NCBI GenBank assembly: GCA_961205875.1
Contig: OY540809.1
Location: 13,652,267-13,716,266 of the forward strand
DNA from: Sialis fuliginosa
Lineage: Eukaryota; Arthropoda; Insecta; Megaloptera; Sialidae
Direction of reading: 5' to 3'
Length of the DNA stretch: 64,000 nucleotides
Both the position numbers and the translations under genes were made by a program. Of the stretch, positions 46,628 through 55,960 are shown piece by piece. A model generated the notes under the pieces. It did no database searches, was not told where the DNA came from, and saw nothing but the letters and a program-made list of their open reading frames with translations. Position 1 is the stretch's first letter. Every line of letters starts with the position of its first letter.

Positions 46628-47116
46628 GTTGAAATTTGAATTGAAGATTTCGTCAAAAGTATGTTTATTATATAGAAAATGATGTGGAAAGTTTTCAAAC
46701 CGCAGGTCTGTATCTCAAACCGTTCTTGAGATATGGCCTCTCAAAGTTTTAATTTTTAATTATTTTTTTTAGAAAAATTGCTATAACTTTTGAACGGTTG
46801 GTTGGAATCGATTTTAGTTGACAGATTTGAAATCAGCGTGTCATAATCTATATTCGATTATACATACAGATTTTAATATGCTGATTTCAAAACTAAAATC
46901 AATTTCGACCACCCGTTCAAAAGTTCCGGCCATTTTTCCCTAAAATTTTGATAAATCGAAAACTTTAAGTGGCTATACCTCGATATCGGTTTGAGATACA
47001 GACCTGCGGTATGAAAATTTCAACTTTTTACGTAATTTTGTATATAATAAACATACTTTTAAATAAATCGAAGACACACAATTTTTAGTCATATTTTATG
47101 GTTCAAATTTCAATTT
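46628..47116. mobile_element. Large foldback, family E reference copy
   Basis: Arms of about 220 bp at 46628-46850 and 46875-47116. Left words GTATGTTTATTATATAGAAA, CCGCAGGTCTGTATCTCAAA, AACTTTTGAACGG and GATTTGAAATCAGC are mirrored on the right as complements. Isolated arms are at 12645-12860 and 30530-30745. Non-coding. Confidence 0.85.
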
Positions 47117-47520
47117 TTCATAGAAAAATCAACTTAAATATAAGAAAATTAGGAGAAAAATTATAATAGCTATTACATGTGAACGAAAAAAATATGATTC
47201 CCATGAGAAATTAGGTCGTTTTTAGCATAACAACGTGTTAATTTAACATGGTACACCTCAACCATTATGTATAATACTTGTATTTTTTAAGTACAATAAC
47301 CGAGCCCTAAATACCTTGTGACCACAAAAATAAACAAAGCGAACGTGTACTCACAAAACAGCAATGACCAAGGTACAAGAAAACATCGTTAGCGACAGTA
47401 CCTTTAACCCTGCAGTAGGCGTGTTCTGTTTCAGAATATGCGGTCATATCGAGTGAACGAAACATGTAAGTTTAAAATAAAAATCAATAATTTAAATAAG
47501 CTGTTATAACCGATATAACC
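47117..47520. other. No gene seen
   Basis: AT-rich, with a mildly mixed-sequence stretch at about 47300-47465. Nothing is recognised. Confidence 0.4.
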
Positions 47521-47745
47521 CAGGCGGATGTCGGAATGTCACCAAATCGGTTTTAATTGAAAACTTTCACATTTTATCTGGCCTATTTTCCAGTTTGTTT
47601 CACATTTTTCTGTATTGCTTACCCTTCTAGCATAGCAGCGTGATGTCACATATTCTTTATTGTTCGGGAGATAATAAGGAACATTGATTTTGATAAAAGT
47701 TTCATCAAAATCGGTTTAGCACTTCCTAAGATTCACGTTAACATT
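47521..47745 (+). repeat. Repeat pair J, copy 1
   Basis: Shares with 51969-52230: GGATGTCGGAATGTCACC against AGATGTTGGAATGTCACC, TATTGCTTACCC, CGGGAGATAATAAGGAACAT, and AAAATCGGTTTAGCACTT. This is probably an interspersed repeat of unknown class; the AATCGGTTTAG core also occurs near 35950 and 56590. Confidence 0.65.
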
Positions 47746-47870
47746 ATATTATTTTAACTATATGTATTTTGCACTGTCTAATTGGTCAAATCTAAACATT
47801 TTTAGGTATGCTATAGATACTTAGTACTCGTGAAACTGGCCATAGATGTATAAATATAATTATAAATATA

Positions 47871-48040
47871 GTAGCTAACTTTTCGGACTGTTGTCCACGT
47901 TGTCGTATTTTTTTTTTTTTTTTCCTACACTTGACGTTTCGACTCTCATGTCGGAGTCTTCTTCAGAAGTGATTCTGAAACTGTCAAGTGTAAGAAAAAA
48001 AAATACGACAACGTGGACAACAGCCCGAAAAGTTAGCTAC
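47871..48040. mobile_element. TA-flanked MITE with 39-bp arms
   Basis: A 170-bp palindromic element flanked by TA (47869-47870 and 48041-48042). The left end GTAGCTAACTTTTCGGACTG is mirrored at the right as CAGCCCGAAAAGTTAGCTAC, and the arms run on through GTTGTCCACGTTGTCGTA. The loop contains GACGTTTCGACTCTCATGTC then GGAGTCTTCTTC, a hairpin-capable block that resembles the GAGTCGAAACGTC segment found in several insect retroelements. Confidence 0.82.
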
Positions 48041-48042
48041 TA

Positions 48043-48541
48043 TGGACAACGGCCACGAAAGCCTACAGAAGAAAATAATTATAAATATATTAAATACTGG
48101 AATATCGACCAAAGCGAAAAGTTTTGTTAATAGTAATTTTAATAATAATTATCTTTTTTGCGCACCCTGTCCCGGGTTAATGGCAATATCTCTAACAGAC
48201 CGCACTCGAATTGTTTCGTAATCAACATTGTGTATATTTTTTTGTTTATTTTCGTTTGTTCGTCACTTTTAAGCATAGTTAAAATATTTATCATAAAAGG
48301 GATTTAAGTGGCCATAAGAATGTTTGTGCACGTCCTGATTTTGAATTACGGTGTCGTAAACGCGCATAAGTCTCGCCGGAACGAAACAAAAATGTTTCCT
48401 CATCGATAACTGAAGACATCTTTGAGAGCGCGTTCACTCGTAAACATTTTTATTGCTCAAGATAAATGTACAAAACTGTATAAATTTAAATTATCTTCAA
48501 CGTGTCGGGTGGAAATTTTTAAATTTATTTCTATGAACTGA
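48043..48541. other. Unique-looking mixed-sequence region
   Basis: Higher in CpG than neighbours (GTAAACGCGCATAAGTCTCG, GAGAGCGCGTTCACTCG), with CCCGGGTTAATGGCAATATC near 48171. No repeat relative and no protein-like frame. Possibly regulatory. Confidence 0.25.
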
Positions 48542-48543
48542 TA

Positions 48544-49098
48544 AGGTACTAGCACCATTCTTGACCGCTTTAAGATTAAGGTATACTGTGTTTTTTTGGG
48601 GATTGATGGGCTTTTTTTTGTAATTCTCATGAAATTATGTTACTAATAAAAGAAGTAGGTACCTCTTTATTAAATCGATTAAATTACCAATTCCCGCAAA
48701 TATAGTTTGTTTTTTAAATCATAGCCTTTTATTTTGTTAATGTTCTTCTCCAGTAATGAACAAAGTAAAACCAGTAATGGGCACCCTGTGATGAATGCTT
48801 CCTATTGATTATAAATGATAAGTAGTACTACGATACAACAAAAGTTATAAAATAAAGAATTATTAAAATTTGAAACAATGTAAAGTAGATGCTATGGCAA
48901 TATAACTATTAATAAATTAATAGATAACATTAATAATTAGTTTAAATGTCCACCATTTTGACACCCATTGGTCGATTGTCAACAAATTAAGATGTTTTAC
49001 AGTTAAGTAATCAAATATCAACAAATATTTATAATTTAGTAAATTTAATTAATCTAGTGTCCAATACTGGGGTATTACCCAAGACTTAGGCTGGTCCT
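48544..49098 (-). mobile_element. TA-target MITE family C, copy 4 (inverted)
   Basis: A 555-bp element flanked by TA (48542-48543 and 49099-49100), ends AGGTACTAGCACCA and TTAGGCTGGTCCT. It is the longest uninterrupted copy and runs opposite to copy 1: CCACCATTTTGACACCCATT, TTTTACAGTTAAGTAATC and TCCAATACTGGGGTATTACC are complements of copy 1 and copy 3 blocks. Non-coding. Confidence 0.85.
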
Positions 49099-49322
49099 TA
49101 TCTACGTAGAAATGTTTTTTTTTTTACTGTATCTTGAGTTTGTTTTAAGTTCTCTTAAATATCGATAAAATAAAATACTGCAATTAAATGTAAATAAACA
49201 ATTGAAAATAAAAAAAAAAGATTAAACTGTCAAATAAATTAGCATTAAAAAACTATTTACAATAGTTTTTTCATTTTCACTTGCTTATTTATATTTAATT
49301 GCAGCACTATGTGTAGTAGTTT

Positions 49323-49490
49323 TTTTATTTCCTCGCCATATCCGAAGAATATAGGAAACTATGTGATCATTTCTGAAAGTATAAAAACATTGTTCTCTTA
49401 TTTCAAAATTTATCCTTTCCGTGTCTGTTTATCTGTTTTGTGTGAGTGTCTCTATGTCTGTCTGCCCCGTGAATTATTGTCATGAACCAC
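49323..49490 (-). repeat. Family A fragment
   Basis: TTTCCTCGCCATATCCGAAG, TAGGAAACTATGTGATC, CCGTGTCTGTTTATCTG and CATGAACCACTGA match the start of the copy at 55224-55960 in order, with more divergence. Truncated. Confidence 0.65.
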
Positions 49491-49499
49491 TGAAAATTT

Positions 49500-50987
49500 T
49501 GTAGAATCATTTCCATAAGAAAATATATGAGAGGTAATAATAAAATTTCCGTGAAGTAAGAGAAAGAGATAGGGGCCCCGAAATCAAAGGACCCTCAATT
49601 TATCTAATTCACCACTGGTTAAAACAGAACAAAAATTTGTAACCAAGAAATTTAGAGACGAATTAATTACTATAGCGATAAAAGGTGGTATTTTTAATTT
49701 ATTTTACTAAAAGAGCTGTAAGTAATAAACGACTCATCAAATTGATTTCAAATTTTAATATGTAAAAGTAGACTATATAACGATCATTTTAACATTAATC
49801 TGACGTTTAAATGATGTATAACTCCAGAGTACTATGTCGTCAAACAGGTGACGTTTTTTTTTGTCCTCGCATATTAAACCTGAATGAAGTTCTGATTAAT
49901 ATAAGACGGAATTTTAATTGCAGAGTTTTCCATTGAATGCTGACTCATTAATAAATACTCGATAGCTTCCTGCACTGTTGAAAAAACTCGACATAAGTAA
50001 TATTGTGTATGTTTTTCTATGAATTACGATCTCTTCGTTGTTATAATTTTATTTTATAATTATGCAATTTCCGGTAGACTTTGGTTTTGAAATTTTTATG
50101 TCAGGTTTTTTATTACTGGTTTCTTAAAAATGATTGATTTATTGAAAGAGTTCTTAGAATGTTTTTATTGATTGTTAGCTTGCAAGCACTTTATTAATTA
50201 TGTGATATTCACAATCGATTTGTTTTCTTATTTTACTACACATGCGGTAAACTGTCAATAAACGTCATGGAACTGTCGTGGAAGTGCTTGTGAAATATAG
50301 CAAATTTTAGTTATTTCTTTTCTGTAGTTATTTTTAGTATAATCTGATTTTTGTGTTGTAAAGTTTGTAGATTTTATTATACTGTTGTCTTTTGCAAATT
50401 AATCAAATTTCATCTTCTTTTGCGTCTTTTTCTTTTTGATATATCAGCTAACTAAATAAGTAGATTTACTTTATTATATTCTACTTCTCTTGAATATTTC
50501 TTCAGCAGTTGCTTTCGCGTTTTTTTTTCTTATGTGATTTTTTGTACAGTGTACCGTATTAAAAATGTAACTGTGGAGGGGAAGGAGGGGGGGTCTATTT
50601 GTTGTTGACTAGTCAGTTCACTTATAGATACAGTAGCGAACTAATTGTAAGTTTACACTAGAGGAATTTTTTTCCAAAGTGAATGCGAAAAAAAAGTATT
50701 TTTAAAGATATTATGCGGACAATTTTTAAATAATTTTTTTTACAATAGAGATCCCATAGTTAACATTCCACCCAGTCTCCAATCTTCTTGCATAAATCAC
50801 AGTCAAAAATAACGAAAATTCTTTATTTTGCTTTCAATAAATATCATAAAAATTATATCTCGGGAACAAAAGTAGATATCGAAAAAATGTTTGCTGTTTT
50901 AAAATTACTATGAAAAACCCAATAATATAACTAAAGAATATTATAACATACCTACATATATTCAATTGTTTAGATGTCGCATTCATC
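49500..50987. other. AT-rich DNA, no gene seen
   Basis: No gene or element boundary was recognised in about 1.5 kb. A G-rich stretch (GGAGGGGAAGGAGGGGGGG) lies near 50576. Confidence 0.4.
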
Positions 50988-51178
50988 CATACTAATATTA
51001 TAAATTCGAAAGTAACTCTTTCTGTCAGTCTGTTTGTTACCTTTTCACACCTAAACCGCTGAACCGATCTTGATGAAATTTGCACAGAGATAGCTTGCAT
51101 CCTGAGGAAGGACATATGTTACTTTGTATCCCGAAAATTGATTAGATGAAATATGAAGTCGCGTTTAGCAGTTAGTTT
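50988..51178 (+). mobile_element. Helitron-like element, family G, copy 7
   Basis: CATACTAATATTATAAATTC, CTTTCTGTCAGTCTGTTTG, CCGCTGAACCGATCTTGATG, CATCCTGAGGAAGGACATA and TACTTTGTATCCCGAAAATT in order, ending GAAGTCGCGTTTAGCAGTTAG. It is the copy closest to the family consensus in its middle. Confidence 0.62.
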
Positions 51179-51240
51179 GTCTTTGTTCATTATTCTTAGT
51201 TATTTTGTTAAATTTATTTTATCGCTTATCGATTGCATAT

Positions 51241-51700
51241 AGTAAGTTGATCGCTCTGGCTTCTGAACGGATATGAGGGGTATGGGTCTAATTACATGCG
51301 TGTTTTCATGTACCTATTAGCGCATGTATCTGATCATCACGTAATCAATAACAACCTCGATGTTCATTCATTAGCAGACGCGCGCGCGTATTATTTTTGT
51401 GTGCGTATGATTGATAGCTAAGTCACCTTAATTAATTAGTGAAGCGGCGCGGCGCGGTACCTGATTTATCAGTCAACGTGTGGTACAGTCACTGTCAAAA
51501 GCAACGGCCCCGTGTGTGTGTATGTGCCCTTCAGGCTTCGTGCAAAGGTGGTCCCGTTATATAACAGGTTGATTTATGCAGATTGGATTCCGTCTCTCCG
51601 TTTCGGCCATTTTGTAATTAAACTTGCCATTACGTACGTGTCTGTGTGTTTGTAGTCAAACATGCCCCTCGAAAATGGATATGGTGTATTGATGATCAGG
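51241..51700 (+). promoter_or_regulatory. GC-raised unique island, possible promoter
   Basis: The highest-GC stretch in this part of the window that is not a transposon. It includes GACGCGCGCGCGTATTA, GAAGCGGCGCGGCGCGGTAC and a TATATAA at about 51557-51563, with TGCAGATT about 20 bp downstream as a possible initiator. It has homeodomain-type words (AATTAATTAG, TGATTGATAGC). No relative elsewhere in the window and no protein-like frame. It could be a promoter, an enhancer or a non-coding exon. Confidence 0.3.
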
Positions 51701-51968
51701 GCCGGAATTGTGGGAATAGGGTTATAGTTCAGTGATTGGAAATTTAATTTAGTTGGTTTGATTGGATTTTTTTTGAATACCCTGTGGGGGAAATATTAAG
51801 TTGGTTAGAAGCAAAAACGATTTTTTTTTTGTTTTGTTTGAAATTAGTGAATCGACCAAAATAATATTTTTGCATGGTCAAATCGTATTGCAGAACTTTA
51901 AATAGTAAAAATACCAACGTGTTTTACCTCTAAAAAAATATACATATATATCCATTATTTATCAAGCG

Positions 51969-52235
51969 TTGTTCGGGTAGATGTTGGAATGTCACCTAAA
52001 AATAAAATAACACATGTTTAATCAATTTTTTCATATATCTGGTACTTCTATGACCTCTGAATGAAATTTTTCTCCAGTTGGCGTCACAGTTTTATTTATT
52101 GCTTACCCCTCTTGTAAGATAACGCGATGTTATATATCCTATGTTACCCAGGAGATTATTAGGAACATGTTGGTGAAAATGTCATCTAAATCGGTTTAGT
52201 ATTTTCTGAGATAACAAACGTTATATTTATTATTT
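51969..52235 (+). repeat. Repeat pair J, copy 2
   Basis: Same block order as 47521-47745, including TTATTGCTTACCCCTCTTG and CAGGAGATTATTAGGAACAT. Slightly longer because of internal insertions. Confidence 0.65.
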
Positions 52236-52754
52236 TTTGTTAAATTAATGTACCCAAAAAAAATAAAATTCTAGCGTACGCACATATGTATGTAAAAACA
52301 TTTTTTTAGTTACTTTTCACAAATATCTATTAGAAGTTAACCTTACGTTTCGTACTGTACATTGTACAAAATGAACTGTAAAATGTAAAAAAAAATTGGA
52401 TCTATGTATAGGTACATATTTAAAATTCATATCTGATGTAGCATTTAAATTTTCTAACATTTAGATTCGATTTTTGATTGCATTTTTAAACTAATTTGAA
52501 ACCTTCCCACAGTAACATATATTAAATATGTATATGCAGTAACTATTTAAAAATTAATCGAGTAATATGATTCGTATTAATGGAAAAATATGCCATAAAT
52601 AAAAACACTCATTGCGAAATGGAAATCAAACTGAATTAAACATGATTGCGTTATATATAATGGATTCTTTACGGTCATAACAGACCTATGTAAATGCATT
52701 TCATGAGTTATACAGTGCAGCATCTGGAAGTCGAGCGTTGAAAAATTAACGGTA
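52236..52754. other. AT-rich DNA, no gene seen
   Basis: Nothing beyond low-complexity A/T sequence. Confidence 0.4.
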
Positions 52755-52756
52755 TT

Positions 52757-52995
52757 ATAAAGGAGCTAACAAAATGTGTACTTTCCAATGGGGTATAAAA
52801 CCTATATGACAGTTCCCTTGAAGTGTTTAAAAAGTTTCTTACACGCGCGGTAAGTAAACACCAACGGTATTAAAACAGTGAAAATTATTTCAAACGAACC
52901 GAGTCACCAACTGATCTAAATTTTAAAACAAATCGATAAATTATATTACAGAATTAATACCCCGTTGAAAGTGCTTGTTAGTTTAAATCTCCTGT
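52757..52995 (+). mobile_element. MITE family H, copy 3 (diverged)
   Basis: The left end TTATAAAGGAGCTAACA follows GGTA as in copy 2. CACGCGCGGTAAGTAAACAC, CAACGGTATTAAAACAGTG and GAATTAATACCCCGTTGAAA follow in order. The right end (GTTAGTTTAAATCTCCTGTA) is degraded, so the exact boundary is uncertain. Confidence 0.72.
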
Positions 52996-53907
52996 ATACA
53001 TTCGTTACAGTACTGTAAAACCTCGATTATACAAGGTATAAATGCGAGAAAATATAAAATATATTAGAGAAACAAAGAAAATTCGATATGGCTAAGTTCG
53101 ACAGTATTAACTTCTGATACGGAGATGCCCCTATTTAAAGTGAAGCCAAACATGTCTGTTGAAAAAAACGGATGTGTTGCTTATTTAAAAATTCATCTAA
53201 TGGGCAGTCACTACGAATTTTCGTTTCCAGCGAAGCGAATTTTGTAATTAAAAAGATGGACTTTAATTATATATGTGCACGGGCGAAAATTGGGTTACAG
53301 TTGTTATTCTTTCTCTGTGTGTGTTTTTTTTTGTGCTGTGCAAATTTGAAATATTTAGATTATGGGTTTTCTATTTTTAACGTGGTCATTTTTTTTGCTC
53401 TCGATGGTCGTTGATTAGAATATGAATTCCAAATGTGATTTTAACAAGTGTTTGAATTTTAATGTATATAATTATTTTACACTTTAAATGCAATTTTTAT
53501 TTACGTACTATTAGTTTATTTATATCGTGTGTATATTCAATTTTTTTCTACTCTGATTTGAGAAGCATAGTATTTAAAACAAATAGACAAATTTCTTTCA
53601 GGAATTAAATTTGTTTTTCACTTAAAAATGTTTCTAATCGTCACTTTGTAATTATAATATATCGAGTCGAATTATCGTAAGCGACAATGTTTCCAAAATT
53701 GAGTTTTTTTTATCATAATACAAATTCTTGTAACTGAGATTTTCCGTTAAAAAGTTAAATATTTCATTTTTTTTTCACAAATTTTATGTTGGCATACTTG
53801 TTCCTAGTTAGTTGTTGAAATTTTTAAAAACTTATTGTCGATGAGTTCAAGAACTATGTATTTCTATCGTAACCGCTAAAAATTCTTATTTCTTCAATAA
53901 AGTACTC
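52996..53907. other. AT-rich DNA, no gene seen
   Basis: An 80-codon frame at 53172-53414 is rich in Phe, Cys and Leu as expected from T-rich DNA and is not called. CAGTACTGTAAAACCTCGAT near 53012 resembles a single pogo/Tigger-type end (CAGT...AAAACCTC). Confidence 0.35.
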
Positions 53908-54545
53908 TTAGATAAGGAAAGATTAAGGACAAATAACACATTACCAATCGTTGTTACCATATCGCTCCACGAGTCATTGGCGTATCACTCGGATTTTAAA
54001 ATAAACGTCAATTGTTTTGAATTATGTCTTTAAAAGTGTTTAAGTGATAATTGATTAACAGAGAAATGTCTATTTGGAAATATCATCTCTCATACATACT
54101 AAATTCAATTGTAATTAAAACCATATTTGCATATTATAAATTTTCAACTGACGTCTCTGAGATAATATGCATGGAAATGACTTTGCGACATTTAACAGGT
54201 TGACTGCCATGGCGGTCGTATACGACCGCCGTATAAAAAGTTTGATATGCCACGACCGCCCTGTAGCCGGTCAAATTTTTGTTTTCTGTTTTTGGATTTT
54301 AGTTTTAGGATTACTAATTAAATATAAAAAAACGACTATTTTTATTTTTTTATTGCGAGAGTGGAACTAATTGAGAATACGCTTTTCATAATTATTTTCT
54401 ATTTGGCATCTGATACATTTTTTGTGATTTATTCATGGAAGTCAACCTATTAATAAAAGATGGCCGCCGTAAAATTTTGGTAACAGTTTCATATACGGAC
54501 TAGCATTGGTTGTTATGTATTCATAGTCTTTCCTAATCTAAGAAA
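53908..54545 (+). mobile_element. MITE family I, copy 2 (occupied)
   Basis: Ends CTTAGATAAGGAAAGATTA and AGTCTTTCCTAATCTAAG form an imperfect inverted pair. The body matches copy 1 at 45108-45506 except that a 254-bp TTAA-flanked element is inserted at 54196-54449. Without it the copy would be about 380 bp. Non-coding. Confidence 0.8.
54196..54449 (+). mobile_element. piggyBac-like MITE in family I copy 2
   Basis: A 254-bp insertion between TTAA at 54192-54195 and TTAA at 54450-54453. Ends are CAGGTTGACTGCCATGG and, complemented, TAGGTTGACTTCCATGA. The TTAA target and this end style are those of piggyBac-like elements. Copy 1 of the host MITE keeps the unoccupied site (CATTTAAAAAAAATGG), which confirms the boundaries. 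A perfect 20-bp palindrome lies at 54212-54231. Non-autonomous. Confidence 0.9.
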
Positions 54546-54967
54546 GTACCTAACTGCATGTATTTCTAAAAAATACCTCTCCTGTAAAATTAACTTTTTG
54601 TCGTTCACGATACGGTTAGTTTTATTTAAAAATAAATCGTTTCCTGAGATAACATCGTATGTCGATGTTACCGGAAGTAGATACGGCCCTATATTTCAGT
54701 AGTACACACATATAATTGGGTGTATTTTTAGCGAGAGTTAAATACATTTGCTCGTTAACTAATTTCGTAGGGCGCGTTCCTTTCGTCCGGTACTTTTTGT
54801 TTTGTTTTGTTGGTAAGTAAACACACTGGAAGCGTGTGGGAGTTGTTGTGAGATTGTTTTTCTAGATCCCGGACTCGTTACGTAATTTAGTGTGAAAGAC
54901 GTGCGTCAAGATTAATCTATTCTAGTTAATAAAATAAATGTGTCTATATTTATTTATATATACTTAT
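54546..54967. other. Unique DNA with a donor-like site
   Basis: A mixed-sequence patch at 54765-54900 (GGGCGCGTTCCTTTCGTCCG, GATCCCGGACTCGTTACG) contains TTG/GTAAGTAAAC at 54820-54832, a perfect splice-donor consensus. It may be an untranslated exon edge, but no other exon signal supports it. Confidence 0.2.
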
Positions 54968-54968
54968 C

Positions 54969-55099
54969 CAGTGGCGCATTCAAGGGTTAGACCCCCCTTA
55001 TTATTTAATTTAAATATTGCGATGTATAAAAAAGAAAAATTATGTATTTTTACAAAAAATTAATTACCCTTCCCCCAATTTTTTATGGGTGCGCCACTG
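54969..55099. mobile_element. Short hAT-like MITE
   Basis: A 131-bp element with ends CAGTGGCGCATTCAAGGG and ATGGGTGCGCCACTG (complement CAGTGGCGCACCCAT). The flanks TACTTATC and TATATATC agree at 6 of 8 positions, compatible with an eroded hAT duplication. A CCCCCC or CCCCC block lies inside each end. Confidence 0.7.
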
Positions 55100-55139
55100 T
55101 ATATATCTCTACTAATGTAGAGATTACGCTCACAATATT

Positions 55140-55225
55140 TAAAATTGATTTTATTTCGACTGTATGTATCTTTGCTCATAGATGGTGAATCATTTCATGA
55201 TTTTAAATGGAGCTTCTTATAATAT
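55140..55225 (+). repeat. Half of MITE family B
   Basis: ATCTTTGCTCATAGATGGTG, AATCATTTCATGATTTTAAA and TGGAGCTTCTTATAATA match the centre and right arm of the element at 2243-2420. It joins directly to the family A copy that follows. Confidence 0.7.
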
Positions 55226-55960
55226 TGCTTCCTCGCCATATCGAAGATATGAGAAGCTTTGTGATTGTTTTAGAATGAGACAAAAATGTTCTCCGATTTC
55301 AAAAACTTAAATTAGTCTTTTCGTTTTAAGTCAAGACAAACTTTTTTTCGTTCCGTGTCTGTCTGTCTGCCTGTCCCCTGAATCCTTGTCACATGCATAA
55401 CTCATGAACCACTGAACCGAAATTTAATGATGGATTGTTGGGTCTGGCTTGAGGACGCTCCCATTTCAAAATCGTGTGTAAGGGGGAGGAGTGACATCCC
55501 AAAATATTTATTTTTTCAAGATTTGTCAAGAACGACACATGTTACGTGAAAATTTTATAGAATCTTTTTTGTAGAGCAATCAATTTCCTATAATATCCGT
55601 CTACAAAGTTTGTTGTAAAATATTCCCTTACAAAGATTTATCTCAATTTGTTTAAAAAAAAAGTGTTTTGTTTAAATTGATATTTACTTTGCCATATTAA
55701 AGGTCATTTTGACGTTTTAAATGTCATTTTGTTGTTTCCATAAATTTAGATTGAAATTGTTAAAAAATAATCAGGTGCGTCTTAAGAAAAATTTCGAACT
55801 AATAATTTTAGTAAAATTGTATAAAATTTAAATGGTTAACCAATAACAGGCAGGCAATTTATCTGAACACTTTGTCGGTTTTTATTTAAATTGTTCAATT
55901 ATTAACTACCTTTGGTGAATTAAACATGAGAAAGCACTGTGCATTTACTTGGCAGATGTT
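55224..55960 (-). repeat. Interspersed repeat family A, copy 2 (inverted)
   Basis: Reverse-complement match to 895-1669: GCTTCCTCGCCATATCGAAG at its left, CCGTGTCTGTCTGTCTGCC, GGGTCTGGCTTGAGGACG, TGACATCCCAAAATATTTA, GGTTAACCAATAACAGGCAG, and GCATTTACTTGGCAGATGT at its right. Divergence is spread evenly, and there is a segment of about 40 bp near 55880 that copy 1 lacks. Confidence 0.78.

Noticed and set aside
47931-47975. GACGTTTCGACTCTCATGTC block as evidence for a retroelement coding tail
   Set aside because: No reverse transcriptase or endonuclease residues flank it, and it sits in the loop of a TA-flanked MITE.
53012-53035. CAGTACTGTAAAACCTCGAT as a second pogo element
   Set aside because: Only one terminus is present, with no TA-flanked partner end nearby.
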